A DNA stretch of 64,000 nucleotides from Cepaea nemoralis. Lineage: Eukaryota > Mollusca > Gastropoda > Stylommatophora > Helicidae. Each line of letters starts with the position of its first letter. Positions within the stretch are counted from its first letter, which is position 1. Under the pieces are notes generated by a model. It saw only the letters and a program-made list of their open reading frames with translations, was not told the origin of the DNA and ran no database searches. Below, in pieces: positions 55,089 through 64,000 of this stretch. The stretch lies in NCBI GenBank assembly GCA_014155875.1, contig JACEFZ010021792.1:62001-126000 (forward strand), in the 5' to 3' direction. The position numbers were made by a program, and so were the translations under genes.

Positions 55089-55091
55089 ATG
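55089..55091 (+). CDS. ERH: ERH exon 1, start codon only
   Basis: GGAAAATG|GTAAGATAT: the ATG is followed directly by a strong donor at 55092. Chosen because exon 2 begins in phase 0 with the second residue of ERH and has no in-frame ATG. Confidence 0.8.
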
Positions 55092-58000
55092 GTAAGATAT
55101 GGGATTCTGTTCTCATATGACACTCGTACTGAATTTATGCTGTAGCTCACTTTAAAGCATTATTGTATGATCACATGGATCTTCATACATTAATTAATTA
55201 AGGGGTTGTTTATATTTCAGCTCAATTGCGCTACAGACATGCCGATGATGTGATTGTCATTGTGGACAAAATATGTTCAATATGAATAATTTATAATGAC
55301 ATGTCATGGCAGGGATAGAAAAAGTAAAACGCACTCTCTCACGTTAAATTATAAAATAAAAATAATACTGAAACTCAACTCCTCGCAACAGAGTTGTGTT
55401 TTAATATTTTATATTTTATAATTGAATGTTTTTCTTTAGATTTGTTTGTGTTGTTTTGTTCCTGATGATTTGTATATAGTCAAATGTTGTATGTTGTGTC
55501 CTAGTATATTTTTATTGTATAATTTTATGATTATTTATATCTTTTTATGGATTTTCTCTATTTCTTGGATTTTTCCTCTGTGATTTATGTTCACATTTTT
55601 GGAGTTTGTTGTAAAGTATGTACACTGTGTCCGTGTTTAATATCTCTTACCTTTTCACAGGAGCTACACATACGCATACCACCTGTCTCATTTCCGAAGA
55701 CAAAGATAACTTACTATAAACATCAGAAAGAGGCACTCAGTATTGTTTTTTTGGCCATACTATGAGACAAGAAAAACTAGAACATGTTTTGCCAACAGGA
55801 AAGATTTGTGAAAAGAGAGATAGAGGAAGACAGCGAGAGAACATTCTTGACAATCTTGTGTCATGAGACTGAAGGGTGTCATCACATGAACTGATGTGTG
55901 TGGTGGTTGGAGATTGCAAGATGTGGAGAAGCACACCAGTCAGCAAGACACTATTTGGCGATGATGATGATAAAGTCAGTTAATTCAAGAGATAATTATT
56001 AAAAAGGTCACATGGTTTGTTTTTTTTCATAGTAAATTTGCCATGTTTGTATTGAGGTTTCAGTTGGAAAAGCTTGAAGGCTGCAGAAATTGTACATTTT
56101 GCAGTGACCTGGGTTCGAATCTTGGGTAAGGTGTAGATTTTCTTCGGAGCTAAAAAAAACCCTTACCCTGAACAGTTCGCGGCGGATGCACTAGCCAGGC
56201 GACATAATTCCTCAGTTTAAAACCCCCCCCCCCCCTTTACCTACACCACAAAGTATTATAACCAGTAGATTACTTGCTTATAATGTGCACATAGACCAGG
56301 TGATAACAAAGGCCAAGCGGGGCTTGGCAGCGATGCGGGTGATGGCGGCAGCAAACTGAGCAGCGCCACCTATGTCTTCTGTACGAGGGGCTGGTCATGT
56401 CTGTTTTGGAGTATGCAATGGCAATCCTGACTCTCAGCCATAAGCAGATGGAAAGGATACAGAATGAAGCTATGCGCATTATTCTTGGATGTACAAGAGA
56501 TACAGCATGCAGGGTGATGCGCTACCTTCTTGATTTTCCAACCATTGAAGAGAGAATGCAAGTTTGCAGGGCACGCGCCTACCTCAGAATTAACGCAAAC
56601 ACACAGCATCCACTGCATAGTGAAATTAGGAAGGTGAAGGGCAGCAGGTTAAAAAGAGGACGGTCGTGGATGGGTCAAGCCGAAGACATTCTTCAACAGG
56701 TGTGTTCACTTGAGGACTTAGAACCTGGCGAGGAGTGGGTGCAAGTGCCAACAGACTTCTGCACATCCTTTTCAGTTTGCATCCAACTAGATAGAAAATG
56801 CAGACAAGAAAATCCGGCTGCTGTGGAGGCTGAAGTACAAGCGTTGATTTTCGAGAATTCGCTAGACAGTGACGCGGTCATCTACACAGATGGGTCGGTC
56901 GTCCGACATGTAAGAAGCTCATGGGCCTTTACAGCTCGGGCCGGAGGGAGAATTGTGAAGGAGGACTCTGGTGCTTTCACTGAAACCACAAGTAGCCTGA
57001 CCATGGAAGTCATGGCAGTAAGTAAAGCAATAACATGGCTCGAGACACAGACATTCACTAGGGCTTGTTTCCTTAGCGACTCAATGAACATGATCAAGAG
57101 GATAGAGGAGGGGTCGATCCGAAGAGAATGGTTGCTGCCTCTGGAGCGGTCCTCGGCTGGCAAAGATTAGTTTCATCTTCGTGCCAGGTCATGCGGGAGT
57201 ACAAGGAAATGAGCGGGCTGACAAGCTCGCAGGTGAGGCTACTGTGGAGGGCGGACGCGCCATGGACCAGGCTGACATTCTGAATGCTCTACGAGAAGTG
57301 AGACTTTTGCAAGAACCAAGTGATGACTGTGAATCTACAACAATGGCCAGACTGCGAGAGCAGCAAATTAAAAGAGGGGTGGCCAAACAAGAACACTATG
57401 CAGGAAGCCAAAGAAGATTGATAAACCAACACAGAACTGGCGCCGTTAGCCGCTACACGCTGCGGGATTTGCTGAGGAGGGGATCCGAGCACTTATGGAC
57501 TGAATGGTCCGATGTGCAACGAGGATGATCTGTCGACTAACTAACTAACTAACCAGTAGATTACAGTTTATCCAAAAAAAAAAAAATCAATTTTTTGTCG
57601 TTTTTACTCACAAACCCAAGATACGTTTTACGGAAGAGTGGCCAGGGCTCAGAACCATTACTCTTATTTGTTATGTTAGTTAACGTAGTTTACTAATATT
57701 CTTTTTGATCACTCGCCATAAAAATATGGCATTTTTCTTTTCACAGTCACACACAATATTGTTGGTGCAGCCAAACCAGCGTCCTGAGACAAGAACCTAC
57801 TCTGATTATGAATCCCTGAATGAGTGTCTGGAAGGTAAATATTCAACTCCTCATTTATTGTTGGCCGAATATGGAATTATATCATAAAGTGAATAAATGA
57901 ATAATACTTTGACTGAAATTATTATAGTAACTTGTATACTTCTTACTTATTATAGTCTCTTTCACACTGCACAAAATAAAATAAAGTATTACGTTTATTC

Positions 58001-60814
58001 ATCCTTCTTTCCCCATTTGTTCATATATAAAATCAAAAGATCTGAAATTGTTTTGCATCAGCAGAGAATAAATTTGTTTGTGATATCATGACAGTTGGCC
58101 TCAGCATACAAATGCATTAGGCAACACTTTACATGATAAAATTATGTTGGTTACAATTTCATTGCATTATTTCCTCTTCCAGGGATATGTAAGATCTTTG
58201 AAGAGCATCTGAAACGTTTGCATCCACATGACCCATCCATAACTTATGACATCTCACAGCTGTTTGAATTCATTGACCAGTTGACAGATCTGAGTTGCCT
58301 GGTGTAAGTACTCTTTCATTGTGGAATTAGACCATTATAACAGTAACATTTACAATGGATTGTTTTTTTGGGGGTCTATGCTTCATTGAGAGATAAAAGG
58401 TAGCATCAGAAGAAAGTTTCTTTGTGTGATTATTAACTCTTTTGTTTCCAGGGAACATGTGATGTGTGTCTGGCTCTTCCTGATGAATTTCGCCCATTGT
58501 GTAATGTGTTCTTATTTTATTTTGCTTGGTCAGTTCATGCTAAAGAAATCTGGCTCTCATGTGGCTACTTCCTCTGTATTTAGCCTCTTTAAAAGTAATA
58601 AACTAATGATCTTACATAGTGGTAATTTCCCTCCTTGGGCATCTGCTGAGAAAACTTCAGGGACTGAAAGAGATCAGTTGAAGGTTATCATATTCAGTTG
58701 ATTTTGTAGGTAGATACAGACGCTGTTGCCTTTGTAGGTAGATACAGTCGCTGTTGACTTTGTAGGTAGATACAGTCGCTGTATTGTTAATTAATTTGGC
58801 ACATGAGTTCAGCATATTGGTACATACGTAAAGTTAAAAGTTAGTTGCAAATCCTTTACAGGACGTCGCAGTCAACAGCAGCATTGTTTTTGCTGTTGTT
58901 GATGTCTTGGCAAGTTTACATTAAGTAGTTTGCCATTGCTTTCTGAACGACTGGCACCCATACCATTTCATAAAAAACCTACGCAAGGCGGTTTGTTGCC
59001 AAATTGCCTGCAGCTGTGTTTCGAACGTGGGTATGCAGGATTACGGACTGCGCTCCTATGCCGTGGAGCCATCTGGTGCATACGTAGCTGAATAAAACTT
59101 GCAGTTTCAGACACTTAGCAAGAGATAGTATTAATTGTGTTAATGTGATACTTAAATGAGACCATTGCGGCGTGCTGACATACAGGTCATAGCTATAAAA
59201 TCTTGCGCATCTCACGAACGTGTTCATAACACATTGGAAAACTATCTTATTTTCCAGTTGGGTTCACTGTCTCTTCACGGCCTCAATTTCCAACACACAT
59301 TTCATTTAACTTCTTCCTACACAAAACACACACACACCACCACCCTCCAGCCAGCGTTCTCCTCTTGGGTTTCTTGGGAAATCCCTGGGCTCATAATATT
59401 AACCTTGAGCCCCTTAGCCACACATCTGGTTCCTTCACTTTGTGGGAATCATACATGCGGTTGCAGGGTACAGATAATTAACATTTATATTTTCATGTAA
59501 TTGTGTCTGTGTCTTGTTTCTGTGCTGATGAAGGCTTTGGTCGCAACGCCCATTTGGTTACTTGTGGTCGTGTTCTAGTAAAGCTTACTGTCTACTTCTC
59601 GTTTTTTGGTTATTCCTTCATGATAAATATTGCCTCTGTGGACAGTTTGTAATCCTATACCGCGCTCAAAACAGTTATTCATGATTTGGCAGCAGACCGT
59701 CTTGTATTGTTTTTTTTTTTTTGGTTTTAACGGAATGATATGGGTGCCAGTCATTTAGAAAGCAAGGGCAAACTTGCCAAGAAATCATGAACAAGCAATG
59801 CTAGGGTCGACTGTGATGTCCCATAAAGGATATGCAACTAACTTTTTTAACATTCATGGTAAATACATAATTGAATAAAAATTACATGGTTGAATGAATA
59901 AGCATGATCATTCTTACACATCTGGTGTGCTGCTGCCGAGATAGTGGGTTCAACCCCTACACCATCCAGTTGGACTAAAATATTTACTTAAGGGAGTAAA
60001 TTACAAGTACCTCTGAAGTCAGGGTGAGTTCATCTGATTGCAAGAGACACTTGTAATAGGGAAAGCTAATGCATATGCAAAAATCAGTCCAGTGCACTAG
60101 AAGTAGTAGCATGTGTATGAACTACGCTTGAGTTTAAAGTGAGTGAACAAAAAATACTTGCTGTATTAAGTGGCAGGATATGTGAACACCGTATACCTGG
60201 GATCTGCCACAGCATAGCGGCTGCAGGCCCAGTCATCACGTGGTTGCTTCCCCATTGAGGAGCTTCTAACAATGTAATCTGGGCTGCAGGGTTGACTCAG
60301 CCTAAATTGGGTATCAGGGAATGTGGTGGCAAATAAATATGGCAGTAATAATATTGAGCACATCACCCGTCGGGTGCCAATTGGTCTACAACAATATGGA
60401 TCAAGCACCATGTGCTTGATGCACCTTAAGATGTGTAACAGGGTCCTATACTTCACATATGTTGCTGAGACTGAGCACCTGTTAGTTTGCCCAGATGGCA
60501 GTAGGTCATTTCTGTTAAGAAAAGCAAATACTGGTAAACCTATTTGTTTCAATGTCTGCAGAAGGGTAATGGGAAAGTTATTTTTGGTCATTCCCAGGTG
60601 GATAATTCACTGGCTTGCCTGTATATTGATCAGTGTTTGAATCCCAATTTGGAAGAGGTTTTAACCACATATTTTCTTGAGGTCACCCCGTGCCATAGAT
60701 TTATCTTACATTCATTGCAGATTCCAAAAAGCTTATGGCACCTACAGTCCGCATAACAAAGACTGGCTGAAGGAAAAGATCTACCACATGTTGAGAAAGC
60801 AGGCTGGAAAATGA
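55089..60814 (+). CDS. ERH: Enhancer of rudimentary homologue (ERH), four exons
   Basis: ERH is a small, highly conserved nuclear protein that binds RNA-processing and methylation partners and supports mRNA splicing and heterochromatic RNA elimination. Coding: 55089-55091 (ATG alone before donor GTAAG), 57747-57834, 58183-58303 and 60721-60814. The pieces give 101 residues and close with TGA, against 104 in human. Motifs: [72 protein letters not shown] and [18 protein letters not shown]. All junctions are GT/AG and in phase. Introns hold a LINE with RNase H, SINE-A, -B and -C copies. Confidence 0.95.
55092..55689. other. ERH: ERH intron 1, unassigned part
   Basis: AT-rich intron sequence. 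No repeat recognised. Confidence 0.4.
55690..55970 (+). mobile_element. LINE 3' end, related to 23040-23470
   Basis: CATCAGAAAGAGGCACTCAG, AGAAAACTAGAACATGT, AGAACATTCTTGACA, ending in a GATGATGATGAT tail. Confidence 0.65.
56090..56285 (+). repeat. SINE-C copy, head truncated
   Basis: Box B GGGTTCGAATCTTGGG and the SINE-C body. A C run at 56223-56236 replaces part of the body. Confidence 0.7.
56290..57553 (+). mobile_element. LINE 3' part with RNase H domain (Jockey/I-like)
   Basis: The frame 56397-57170 begins in the RT thumb ([20 protein letters not shown]) and leads into RNase H: VIYTDGSV carries the first catalytic Asp, [12 protein letters not shown] the Glu, [10 protein letters not shown] the second Asp. 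After a frameshift near 57160 the end [18 protein letters not shown] carries the last block. The copy is 5'-truncated, ends in ACTAACTAACTAACTAAC, and lies in ERH intron 1 in the gene's orientation. Confidence 0.85.
57747..57834 (+). CDS. ERH: ERH exon 2
   Basis: Acceptor TTTTCACAG at 57746. Encodes [11 protein letters not shown] through LNECLE. Donor GAAG|GTAAAT. Contains the first beta strand and following loop. Confidence 0.95.
58183..58303 (+). CDS. ERH: ERH exon 3
   Basis: Acceptor CTTCCAG. Encodes [40 protein letters not shown]. Donor GGT|GTAAGT. Confidence 0.95.
58700..58790. repeat. 33-bp tandem repeat, three copies
   Basis: TTTGTAGGTAGATACAGTCG plus CTGTTGAC units, in ERH intron 3. 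Confidence 0.85.
58841..59080 (-). repeat. SINE-A copy
   Basis: Full-length in reverse: GTTGCAAATCCTTTACAGGA to the box-B relic CTGTGTTTCGAACGTGGG. In ERH intron 3. Confidence 0.8.
59081..59639. other. ERH: ERH intron 3, unassigned part
   Basis: No family recognised. A CACACACACACC tract lies near 59329. Confidence 0.35.
59640..59855 (+). repeat. SINE-A copy
   Basis: Body blocks in order with an expanded T run (59709-59722) in the middle, through GTCCCATAAAGGATATGCAA. Confidence 0.75.
59920..60155 (+). repeat. SINE-B copy, near full length
   Basis: Box B GGGTTCAACCCC, TTGGACTAAAATATTTACTT, ACCTCTGAAGTCAGGGTGAG, CCAGTGCACTAGAAGTAGTA. Reference copy for the family. Confidence 0.8.
60156..60720. 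other. ERH: ERH intron 3, last part
   Basis: No recognised gene or repeat. Open frames on both strands lack family features. Confidence 0.35.
60721..60814 (+). CDS. ERH: ERH exon 4 and stop
   Basis: Acceptor CATTGCAG at 60720. Encodes [30 protein letters not shown] and TGA (60812-60814). Confidence 0.95.
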
Positions 60815-60889
60815 GCTGACTTTTATTCTGTTGATTTTCCCCATGATTTATTTGCATTTTAAATTACCATTGATCGCTTCTTTTAGTTT

Positions 60890-61290
60890 GTCATGTATTT
60901 GTCTCACAAATTGATTATATGTGTATTTGTCTCACACTATGAATGGATGTGTATTTCTGTCACGCTATGAATGGATGTGTATTAGCCTCACACTATGAAT
61001 GGATGTATATGTATTTCTGTCACGCTATGAATGGATATGTATTAACTATGAATGGGTGTATGTCTCTCACACTATTAATGGATATGTCTCTCTCACACTA
61101 TGAATGGATGTGTATGTATCTCACACAATGAATAGATGTGTATGTATCTCACATTATGTATGTATATTAGTCTCACCATGAATGGATGTTATGTATCTCA
61201 CACAATGATTGGATGTGTATGTGTCTCACATTATGTATGTATATTAGTCTCACACAATGAATGGTTGTGCGTATGTCTCACACTATGACC
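60890..61290. repeat. Imperfect minisatellite in the likely ERH 3' UTR
   Basis: About a dozen uneven copies of CACACTATGAATGGATGTGT with GTATGTCT spacers, period about 26-30 bp. Confidence 0.85.
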
Positions 61291-61350
61291 AGTTCTTAAT
61301 CATTTACATTTGAATGACAGAGGAGATTGTTAGTGCTTACAGCTATTGTA

Positions 61351-61356
61351 AATAAA
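61351..61356 (+). terminator. ERH: Candidate ERH polyadenylation signal
   Basis: AATAAA 537 bp after the ERH stop, followed by a T-containing stretch. If used, the 3' UTR includes the minisatellite. Confidence 0.4.
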
Positions 61357-61439
61357 ATCTTGTAAAACCAAAAGACACTTTCATAAATATTTGTTTTGAT
61401 TGTGATTTTGGAAGATTATTGTATCTGGATATTCAGTTC

Positions 61440-61784
61440 ATCAGACCACTGAAAAGGGCTTCCATCTGTCGGGTGGAGAGTTGATGCAGAGACTTTTATC
61501 CCAACCGAGTACGAAAGTAACATTCCCAGGGGGGCAACATTGGGAATCTCCTTTCCTTCTCCAAACTTAGAAACCAGTGGTGGTTGAAGGACAGGTACTG
61601 AAACCTCACATCTCTGAAGAGGCCTAGTGATTCTTGGAATGTTGGATAGACTAGTTTCGGAGTCTGTGGAATGGTCTCATGATAAAAAGGTGCCACAACT
61701 CTAGGCCTGGTTCGAAACTGCTGTTATAGCCTAGAACGCAGACTCGTGGGTGAGCGCCCAACCTTGCAAAATTCCCTCATGACT
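61440..61784. other. Unassigned sequence before the Penelope element
   Basis: Shows a minus-strand frame without known family features. It may be part of another element. Confidence 0.3.
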
Positions 61785-63518
61785 TGTGCATTCATCACCT
61801 CTGGTAACAGAAGTCCCAACTAAAAACAAGGCTAACAAAACCCTCGTCATACTGAAACCTGACAAAGGGAGCGGTACAGTACTGATGGACATGTCAGACT
61901 ACCAGAGAAAAATGGATGTAATATTGTCAGAGGAATCCAAATTCAGGATAGATCAAAAAGTAAACAAGTCGGAGGACCTGGATGCTATAATGAGGAAAGA
62001 GATCCAGTCACTTGTGAATGCGGGACTCATCAGTGAGGCCACTGCAAAAATGCTCACACCACGTGGCTCGCACACTCCTCAGATGTACGGTCTACCCAAA
62101 CTTCACAAGCCCGGCATCCCGCTAAGACCTATCCTGTCCATGGTTAACTCTGCACAACACCGAATGGCGAGATGGCTAGCCGAAATGTTAACGACAGTCC
62201 TTTGATCCAAAAATACTCAGAGATACATTCCAACTGGTGGAATTATTGGATACTATGGACATAAATAACAAACACATGGCATCCATGGATATAGCCTCCC
62301 TATTCACTAACGTTCCATTAGAGGAGACAGTGAAAATAATAAGGGAACGCATTGAAGACAAACAACTAAAATTAGGCATACCAACACCTATTCTGGAGAG
62401 GCTACTACTATTATGTACCGCCAACATACAATTCAATTTTCTAAGTCATACCGCCAAATTGACGGAGTGGCCATGGGGAGTCCTCTTGGTCCTATTCTAG
62501 TGGACATCATCATGGCACATTTAGAAGAAAAGAGATCCTCATACATCAACAACTTGGCCTTTTACCGGCGTTATGTGGACGATATACTAATTATCACCAC
62601 AGACGAGCTACAAGCAACATCGTTTCAGGCCACAATGAACAAGACGCATAAAAACATATCTCTATCTATGGAACACGAACACAACGAAGCGTTACCGTTC
62701 CTAGATATTCTAATGAGACGTAGAGCAGACGGCACAATTCAAAGATCGGTGTATCGCAAAGGAACATGGACTGGCCAATACCTAAATTTTCAGAGCTTCA
62801 CACCTGTCCAGTACAAACGGGGCTTAGTATGGACCTTGTTTGACCGTGCTAGAAAGATATGCACCCCGGACACACTGACAGAGGAATTTGAAACTCTGAA
62901 GAATGTCTTAAACCTGAATGGGTACTCCACAGGAGTAAGCGCCACTGCCAACAGCCCAAACCCAAAGCAGACGTAACTACAGTCCCTAAACTAAAGGTAT
63001 TCATCCAGCTAACTTTTCGAGGGGATGACGTAATGCAACGTCTACAAGACCGGCTTACTACAGCAGTAGGTCGAACATTCTGTGCGGCAACTCCAGTCAT
63101 TAGATATAAAACCGCACCGATTCCTACACCAGCAGTCAAAGAGCCTGTTCCTCTGTACGCCACAAACAATTGTATTTACCAATTCACATGTAGATGCCAG
63201 GCCGTTTACATTGGTAGAACAGAGAGACAGCTTAACAAACGGGTGTCAGAACACATACCTCAATGGGTCAACAAGATACAACACACAGGAAATGCTAGCC
63301 TCGTGGGGCCGACACACCGGAAGCTCCCGGCGTCTTCAATCGGTAGGCACATTGTCGACAGTGGCCATGTCGTGGACAGAGACACTGCATTTCGCGTGTT
63401 GTTTAACACACAAAATACTCGCTTGTTAAAATTTGCAGAAGCAATTATGATCTATCAACGCAAGCCAGAATTGTGTAAACAGAAAGACATGTTAGTCAGC
63501 TTAAAATTACCTTGGTAG
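61785..63518 (+). mobile_element. Penelope-like retroelement (RT plus GIY-YIG), broken
   Basis: Three overlapping frames encode one protein. 61786-62205 has LVILKPDKGSGTVLMD, YGLPKLHKPGIPLRPILS. 62237-62500 has MASMDIASLFTNVPLEETV. 62413-62976 has DGVAMGSPLGPILVDIIMAH, the YVDD catalytic box, LPFLDILMRR and the fibre-like end. 63033-63518 has the GIY-YIG nuclease region, YQFTCRCQAVYIGRTERQL then SEH and the end SLKLPW. Frameshifts near 62200, 62470 and 62980 inactivate it. The 5' end is truncated near 61785. Confidence 0.9.
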
Positions 63519-63710
63519 ATAAGTGACATTACTGTGCGAATATGTGTATATTTCAACTTGAAGGATTTATCTAGTTAATTCACGTAAGTTGTGTGATTTC
63601 TGCAGTATGTACCTGACGAGATGCAGCGAAATATGCCAGGCAATAAATCTATTGTTTGTGTCTTCGCTTCATTATTCAAATTCACTACGGGAAAACATTG
63701 TTTTGAATGT
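63519..63710 (+). mobile_element. Penelope-like element 3' tail
   Basis: Follows the coding end directly and is the full-length reference for the tails at 21707, 24640, 44336 and 49040: TTTCAACTTGAAGGATTTAT, then the hammerhead-like motif, then TCAAATTCACTACGGGAAAA. Confidence 0.85.
63607..63655 (+). ncRNA. Hammerhead-like motif in the Penelope tail
   Basis: CTGACGA (63613-63619), GATGCAGC, GAAA (63628-63631), GCCAGGCAATAAATC with the cleavage position at 63649. The core is intact. The 3' strand of stem I is lost by an 8-base deletion relative to 21951-21958, so this copy is probably inactive. Confidence 0.6.
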
Positions 63711-63719
63711 CTATTACTG

Positions 63720-64000
63720 CAAAATGTTACCGGTCTCCATGCCTCAAAAGGATCCAACCACAACGACTAGAGGTCCTTCCCAGATGTCCTGTGGAGCCAG
63801 GGGACATGAGAATAGAGCATCTGGCTGCACTAAACAAATATTGAAAATAATACACTGGAATGCTGAGGAAGTCAGCAAAAACAAAAAATAGAGCTAGAAA
63901 ACATCTTGAATGTAAATGGATATTGTTTGCAAGAAACTCACCTCAATGAAAACATAACCTTCAAAATAGAGGTTACTGATCTGACCGAAAAGTCATGCAA
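63720..64000 (+). mobile_element. Start of a LINE ORF2 (endonuclease), cut by the window end
   Basis: The frame shows LKIIHWNAEEVSKNKK, a TAG at 63889-63891, then ELENILNVN, YCLQETHLNENITFKI: the Asn and Glu blocks of an AP-type endonuclease of Jockey-type LINEs. Continues beyond base 64000. Confidence 0.75.

Noticed and set aside
59156..59500. Open frame of 114 codons
   Set aside because: No family features. It lies in an ERH intron next to SINEs.

Overview
This is animal nuclear DNA: AT-rich, with intron-split host genes, canonical GT/AG splice sites and a very heavy load of transposons, tRNA-derived SINEs and minisatellites. The host genes are clear metazoan orthologues. The transposon mix (LINEs ending in a C2H2 finger, Penelope-like elements with hammerhead-like motifs, a Ty3-type element with integrase ahead of reverse transcriptase) suggests an invertebrate, perhaps a mollusc or other lophotrochozoan. 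The species cannot be named from the sequence.

Three host genes are visible. (1) One internal exon of a FAM98-family gene lies at 129-277 on the minus strand. (2) A complete SLC39A9 (ZIP9 zinc transporter) gene lies on the minus strand, with six coding exons from 54801 down to 38235. Its splice phases fit throughout, and the last exon is one base short. (3) A complete ERH (enhancer of rudimentary homologue) gene lies on the plus strand, with an ATG-only coding part of exon 1 at 55089-55091 and exons at 57747-57834, 58183-58303 and 60721-60814. SLC39A9 and ERH are head to head with only 287 bp between start codons, which implies a shared bidirectional promoter. The two are also neighbours in human.

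Layout: 0.3-5.5 kb holds SINEs, a 30-bp minisatellite and a foldback DNA transposon with a perfect 8-bp target duplication. 5.6-23 kb is a nest of insertions: an RTE-like LINE (+) is split by a second LINE (-), which is split by an 8-kb LTR retrotransposon. Next come a LINE ORF1 and a hAT transposase gene interrupted by an element with a hammerhead-like sequence, a solo LTR, a Penelope tail and a LINE tail. 23-38 kb holds LINE tails, two mariner remnants, a small hAT, a 37-bp minisatellite split by a LINE, and a 103-bp satellite grown from a SINE body. 38-55 kb is SLC39A9, whose introns hold LINEs, SINEs, Penelope tails and a 25-bp satellite with a 125-bp higher-order period. 55-61 kb is ERH, whose first intron contains a LINE with RNase H. 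61.8-63.7 kb is a degenerate Penelope-like element with reverse transcriptase and GIY-YIG domains, and a further LINE begins at the right edge.

The host genes act in zinc transport (ZIP9), mRNA processing or transcription support (ERH) and probably tRNA-ligase-complex biology (FAM98). They do not form a pathway here. Most of the window is a record of layered transposition, and the most notable items are the self-cleaving-ribozyme-like motifs and the unusual pol order of the LTR element.
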